A stretch of DNA of 24,810 bases from positions 1 through 24,810 of IMG/VR virus record IMGVR_UViG_3300031787_000787; one strand, given 5' to 3'. Under the pieces are notes generated by a model that saw nothing but the letters and a program-made list of their open reading frames with translations, ran no database searches and was not told where the DNA came from. This DNA comes from a virus. Every line of letters begins with the position of its first letter. The stretch's first letter is position 1. Of this stretch, positions 22,298 through 24,810 are shown piece after piece. The translations under genes and the position numbers were made by a program.

Positions 22298-22423
22298 CCG
22301 AGACACCGTTGGTCGGTGAACCCGAAGGGCGTCCCCGCCACTCGGGTCGTCGCGATGGTCCTTCCGGAGGGCCATCGCGGCGACTTCTATCTCGACGATT
22401 GCTTCGGGATCGCACCGAAGCAA
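22298..22423 (+). ncRNA. Highly structured leader RNA upstream of the repressor
   Basis: Three nested or consecutive structures stand on the plus strand. (1) CCGAG (22298) pairs with CTCGG (22341), enclosing a hairpin CACCG-TTGGT-CGGTG and CCC-GAA-GGG. (2) A 17-bp stem, 22346-22362 with 22368-22384, including two G-U wobbles that pair only in plus-strand RNA. (3) A perfect 9-bp stem TTGCTTCGG/CCGAAGCAA (22399-22423). The start codon follows 24 bases later, with GGAGGG at 22433. This is a strong candidate for a regulatory RNA, attenuator or riboswitch-like leader. Confidence 0.55.
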
Positions 22424-22447
22424 GCATTGGCATGGAGGGCCGCGAAA

Positions 22448-22711
22448 ATGGCTACGGTGAGCGAGAGACACCCGGGCGGGAGGCCACCGAAGCACAAGCG
22501 GTCAGCTATGTTTTTGCGTGTCAAGGAAATGGCACGCCGGAAAGGCCTGCATCTAGACGAGTTGGCTTCCAGGTCCGGGCTGTCAGACACGGCCTTCTAC
22601 AAACTGAAAGACCCGCGACTATCGACGTTGCGGAAATTGTCCAACGCCCTTGGCGTCACGATCGACAAACTGACTCGCGACGTGAATCTCGAAGAAGCAT
22701 CGCAGCAGTGA
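22448..22711 (+). CDS. XRE-family transcriptional repressor (CI-like)
   Basis: An 87-residue DNA-binding protein. ATG 22448 follows GGAGGG at good spacing; longer upstream reading frames run through the structured leader. Residues 10-17 (GGRPPKHK) form a basic arm. Residues 22-75 form the XRE helix-turn-helix: RVKEMARRKGLHLDELASRS, then GLSDTAFYKLKDPRLSTLRK, then LSNALGVTIDKL. There is no peptidase or dimerisation domain, so it is a minimal repressor. Divergent from the integrase and near divergent early promoters, it is the likely lysogeny repressor. The nearby palindrome at 23163-23195 is its best operator candidate. Confidence 0.85.
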   Translation: MATVSERHPGGRPPKHKRSAMFLRVKEMARRKGLHLDELASRSGLSDTAFYKLKDPRLSTLRKLSNALGVTIDKLTRDVNLEEASQQ

Positions 22712-22730
22712 AGCTCAGCGACGGTCAATT

Positions 22731-23099
22731 TCATTCGCTAGCTTGAAGCGAATGCCCAGTTGACCGAGAGGCCTTGATGGCGGCGATCTTCGCCCGTGCC
22801 CGCTCAAAGAGTTCTTCGCTTTCGAGCATAATCCGCACTCTGCGATTCACTTGTTCTTCCGTAACTCGCGGAGACAAGTCCTCTCTTTCGACGCCGACAA
22901 ATCCGTCGGAGTGGTCTCGAATCAGCTGAGCAAGCTGCAGGGCCTCCTCCTTTTCAAGCCGGACGTACGCCCGCTCGCCGCTTGCGAGCGTGAATCCCAC
23001 GCCGACTGATCCATGCCAGAACGGCGTGACGACCGTCAGGCTTGCCGCCTTGAAGATCGGTGGAATTCGGTCTTGGGTTTCTGTGGCTTCGTTGCTCAT
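22731..23099 (-). CDS. Small phage protein next to the repressor, unknown
   Basis: 122 residues from ATG 23099, preceded by CAGGAGGTACA, the same leader sequence as in front of the integrase. A beta segment (VGVGFTLASGERAYVRLEK) is followed by a long charged helix (EEQVNRRVRIMLESEELFER, then ARAKIAAIKAS). It is transcribed leftward from the divergent promoter pair and ends facing the repressor with 19 bases between. An antirepressor, Cro-like or host-modifying protein is possible; no motif decides. Confidence 0.6.
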   Translation of the reverse strand: MSNEATETQDRIPPIFKAASLTVVTPFWHGSVGVGFTLASGERAYVRLEKEEALQLAQLIRDHSDGFVGVEREDLSPRVTEEQVNRRVRIMLESEELFERARAKIAAIKASRSTGHSLQASE

Positions 23100-23143
23100 C
23101 GTCTGTACCTCCTGTGGAGTGGTGGATCCTAAAAACGCAGCGG

Positions 23144-23171
23144 ATTCTAGCATCTTTGACGTTTATCAGAA
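23144..23171 (-). promoter_or_regulatory. Leftward promoter of the divergent early pair
   Basis: On the minus strand TTCTGA (23171-23166) and TAGAAT (23149-23144) are 16 bases apart. TAGAAT matches five of six consensus bases and the -35 is weaker. It leads to the 23099 gene. Its -35 overlaps the left arm of the palindrome. Confidence 0.5.
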
Positions 23172-23195
23172 CTCATGTTGACAGAGTTTTGATAA
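23163..23195. promoter_or_regulatory. Imperfect palindrome, likely operator of the divergent promoters
   Basis: The 12-base arms 23163-23174 (TTATCAGAACTC) and 23184-23195 (GAGTTTTGATAA) are inverted repeats with one mismatch around ATGTTGACA. The centre overlaps the rightward -35 and the left arm covers the leftward -35. One bound dimer could therefore shut both promoters. Repressor binding is an inference. Confidence 0.55.
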
Positions 23196-23206
23196 CCGGA
23201 TAAAAC
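23178..23206 (+). promoter_or_regulatory. Rightward early promoter
   Basis: TTGACA (23178-23183), a perfect -35, then 17 bases, then TAAAAC (23201-23206), four of six at -10. The start of transcription would be near 23213. It drives the operon with CsrA and the ATPase. Confidence 0.65.
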
Positions 23207-23252
23207 CTCGCCCCAACGTCGATCACCGCGATCGACGGGACACGTGGCGAGG
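23206..23252 (+). repeat. Nested inverted repeat in the early leader
   Basis: CGTCGATC (23217-23224) and GATCGACG (23230-23237) form a perfect 8-bp stem with loop ACCGC. They are enclosed by CCTCGCC (23206-23212) and GGCGAGG (23246-23252). Only the inner stem lies fully in the predicted transcript. It could be a DNA site or a leader hairpin. Confidence 0.55.
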
Positions 23253-23315
23253 GATTGCCGGTGGCACGCAAACAGCAGGACGCGACGCGGCAAGCCCCAT
23301 GCACCGGAGGCTGCC

Positions 23316-23540
23316 ATGAGCGATGCGGAACGGATCGATCACAACGGGCCCGCGGCCAACCGCGGCCGGCGGGGCGGACAGATGAAGCCCGCCCCGGTGC
23401 CGAACGAGCTGCTGATCCAGCTCACGACAAGCGGGCTGCGGCTGAACGCGGCCAAGCTCGAGCCGGAACGTGCGGCCTCGCCGGTGTTCCTGACGACTCT
23501 GCCCGCGGATCTATCGCGGCTGATGCTCGCGACCGGCTGA
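23316..23540 (+). CDS. Small early protein, unknown
   Basis: 74 residues from ATG 23316, with GGAGG upstream. Basic Gly/Arg-rich N-terminal part (NRGRRGGQMKP), then a helical region (NELLIQLTTSGLRLNAAKLE). Codon use is clearly coding and ends at the TGA at 23538-23540, where the next gene's coding signal starts in another frame. The function is unknown. Confidence 0.62.
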   Translation: MSDAERIDHNGPAANRGRRGGQMKPAPVPNELLIQLTTSGLRLNAAKLEPERAASPVFLTTLPADLSRLMLATG

Positions 23541-23932
23541 TCCGCGAAGTCCACTCGATCGCGTGGGGGCTCTGCACGCGGGCTCTCAACTCGGCCGGTA
23601 GCGTGCGGGCGATCCCCGTCGATCAGCAGGCCGACATGAGCCTCGACGAGCGGATCGACGCTGGAGATCGCGAAGCCATCTACGACGCGGTCGTCGAAGC
23701 CCAAGAGCAACTCCGCGAGGTGCGGTCCAAGCTCGGATCGCTCCTCGTCGAGGACGCCGACGTTCTGGACCGCCTGGCCGCAGTGAAGCGGGCCCGGCTC
23801 ACCAATGGCGATCCGCCCATCGTGCGGCCACGCCGACGCAAGCAAAAGGAGACCGCTGGTACGGACGCCGGCGGGAAGGAGCGGCATAGGAGCCGCATCA
23901 ACAGGAGTCAACCCGCCAGCCACGGTCGGTGA
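23537..23932 (+). CDS. Early protein with helical core; start codon unusual
   Basis: The coding signal begins right at the previous stop: CTG 23537 gives a CTGA overlap. No ATG, GTG or TTG occurs in this frame between 23261 and GTG 23600. ATG 23637 is the next option. From 23537 the product is about 131 residues: REVHSIAWGLCTRALN, then helices (DREAIYDAVVEAQEQLREV), then a basic tail (RPRRRKQKE). Either a CTG start, or translation carried over from the preceding gene by -1 slippage, or a shorter protein is possible. The function is unknown; the basic tail suggests nucleic-acid binding. Confidence 0.5.
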   Translation: MIREVHSIAWGLCTRALNSAGSVRAIPVDQQADMSLDERIDAGDREAIYDAVVEAQEQLREVRSKLGSLLVEDADVLDRLAAVKRARLTNGDPPIVRPRRRKQKETAGTDAGGKERHRSRINRSQPASHGR

Positions 23933-23948
23933 AGCGGGAGCGAAACAC

Positions 23949-24134
23949 ATGCTTTTGGTCGCGTGCAAGTTGGACGACGGCGTCACGGTGGAGGTGCCAG
24001 GGCACGGCACGATTCACGTGCTCATCACGCGGATCAGGGCGGGCGAAGTTCGGCTGGGAATCACGGCACCGCGGGAATGGCCCGTCGTGCGTGATGAGGT
24101 TCGGAGGCGTTTGTCACAGGAGGTGAAGCGATGA
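23949..24134 (+). CDS. csrA: CsrA-like translational regulator
   Basis: 61 residues from ATG 23949, with GGGAG about nine bases upstream. The C-terminal half VRLGITAPREWPVVRDEV aligns with the CsrA core 'VRIGV.APKEV.V.REEI', including the RNA-binding Arg (R48). The N-terminal strand (MLLVACKLDDGVTVEV) has drifted: the usual R-K-x-GE after the first strand is missing. CsrA dimers bind GGA motifs in mRNA leaders and block or stabilise translation. This copy likely alters host or phage mRNA use early in infection. It overlaps the next gene by 4 bp. Confidence 0.8.
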   Translation: MLLVACKLDDGVTVEVPGHGTIHVLITRIRAGEVRLGITAPREWPVVRDEVRRRLSQEVKR

Positions 24135-24436
24135 GACATGCACGTGGTGCGGTGATGGCGAGCCGCGTCGATGGCGGCGTGGCCGACATGGCGAGGCAGC
24201 GGAGCACGGTGGAGCGGTGCAAGCTGCTCACGGCGGTGCGGGCGGCGCGGCGAGTGGCGATCGACGGCCGGCGAGTGGCCGGCGGGCTCTACGAGATCGA
24301 TTCGACGGCGTGGCTGGCGATGCTCCACGCGATCGACGAGGCGAGCGACTACGTGGCTGGCCTCGGCTACGGCACCCACCCTGGCGACGCGGAGGCCGAC
24401 GGTGCCGCGGCCGGCATGCAGGAGGTCTACGGATGA
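24131..24436 (+). CDS. Small early phage protein, unknown
   Basis: 101 residues, ATGA overlap. Basic N-terminus (RQRSTVERCKLLTAVRAARR) and helical remainder (STAWLAMLHAIDEASDYVAG). Its stop overlaps the next start. It sits in a chain of overlapping early genes between csrA and the ATPase. No family assigned. Confidence 0.58.
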   Translation: MRHARGAVMASRVDGGVADMARQRSTVERCKLLTAVRAARRVAIDGRRVAGGLYEIDSTAWLAMLHAIDEASDYVAGLGYGTHPGDAEADGAAAGMQEVYG

Positions 24437-24543
24437 CATCGCACATCGTGACCGCCGTCCTGGCGGTGGCAGGAACTCTCGCAGTGATTGGTGTGGCCGT
24501 TCTGGTTTTGGTGGTTTTGCAACTCAACAAGGAGGTGAAGTGA
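24433..24543 (+). CDS. Membrane micropeptide (36 residues)
   Basis: From ATG 24433 (ATGA overlap) to TGA 24541-24543. Nearly the whole peptide is one transmembrane helix (TAVLAVAGTLAVIGVAVLVL) ending QLNKEVK. The last codons carry AAGGAGG, the ribosome binding site of the next gene, and the stop shares a base with the next ATG, so their translation is coupled. The exact 4-bp overlaps argue that it is real despite its size. Confidence 0.55.
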   Translation: MTSHIVTAVLAVAGTLAVIGVAVLVLVVLQLNKEVK

Positions 24544-24810
24544 TGGCTCTGAAGATCGTGAAAGGCAGGCAGCGTCCGCCGCTGCGTGGTGTGATCTACG
24601 GCGTTGAGGGCATCGGAAAAACGACGCTTTGTTCGAGGTTCCCGAAGCCGCTGTTCCTCGACACTGAGGACGGGTCGGCGCACCTCGACGTGGATCGTGT
24701 GCCGTGCCGCACGCTTGCGGCCCTAGAGGGTGCGATGCACTCGCTGTATCGCGATGCGGAGGGCTACCAGACGGTGGTCATTGATTCGGCCGACTGGGCC
24801 GAGCGGATGG
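24543..24810 (+). CDS. Sak4-like RecA-fold ATPase, cut by the window end
   Basis: 89 codons are visible. Walker A is YGVEGIGKTTL (K26, T27), then FPKPLFLDTEDG (D40, E42), and Walker B TVVIDSADW (D81). The 'RGVIYG.EGIGKTT...FPKPLFLDTE' pattern is that of phage Sak4 single-strand annealing ATPases, which load on phage single-strand-binding protein to promote recombination. It has a near-perfect ribosome binding site (AAGGAGGTGA). The start overlaps the micropeptide stop. The rest lies beyond the window. Confidence 0.8.
   Translation, partial: MALKIVKGRQRPPLRGVIYGVEGIGKTTLCSRFPKPLFLDTEDGSAHLDVDRVPCRTLAALEGAMHSLYRDAEGYQTVVIDSADWAERM

Noticed and set aside
22202-22447. N-terminal extension of the repressor by 82 codons
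   Set aside because: The extension covers the strong hairpins of the leader, has no ribosome binding site, and ATG 22448 with GGAGGG gives a normal small repressor.

Overview
The window lies entirely inside a high-GC tailed-phage genome. It reads as a temperate siphovirus-type phage or prophage, because it has a long tape measure protein, tail-tube-like proteins and an integrase/repressor module, and I see no contractile-sheath gene. A planctomycete host is an inference. It rests on the style of several proteins: a secreted trypsin-like protease with DnaJ-type CxxCxG motifs, the Cys-rich start of the large tail protein, and a CsrA homologue. No database search was possible.

Layout. (1) 1-10913, rightward: neck and tail genes. 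These are an upstream neck gene (partial), a probable tail terminator, an HK97 gp10-like protein, three consecutive small tail-tube-like proteins, the tail assembly chaperone pair joined by a probable -1 frameshift (T TTT TTC at 2864-2870), the tape measure protein, and distal tail proteins including a 1112-residue repeat-rich protein. (2) 10892-13689, rightward: a zinc-ribbon protein, a small HTH protein overlapping a metallophosphoesterase, and a deoxynucleoside monophosphate kinase. (3) 13777-18604, rightward: ten tightly packed genes, most joined by 4-bp ATGA/GTGA overlaps. They include several small membrane proteins, a papain-like protein and a secreted trypsin-like protease. This is the best place for the lysis functions, although no classical endolysin is visible. 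(4) 18605-19096: a non-coding junction between converging gene blocks, with a tRNA carrying a CAT anticodon, strong hairpins, a rho-independent terminator, a 17-bp direct repeat and palindromes.

(5) 22203-19097, leftward: integrase, a membrane-anchored protein, an excisionase-like HTH protein, and an operon of small proteins ending in a stand-alone Prim-Pol domain. (6) 22298-22711, rightward: an XRE-family repressor preceded by a strikingly structured leader RNA. (7) 23099-22731, leftward: a small hypothetical protein. (8) From 23178, rightward: an early operon with two small genes (one lacking a normal start codon), a CsrA homologue, a 36-residue membrane micropeptide and a Sak4-like ATPase cut off by the window end. 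Divergent promoters at 23144-23206 share an imperfect palindrome that is the obvious candidate operator for the repressor.

Together these are the late, lysogeny and early modules of one phage. The most notable items are the three tube-like paralogues, the chaperone frameshift, the two-protease cassette, the initiator-like tRNA, the repressor leader RNA and the phage CsrA.
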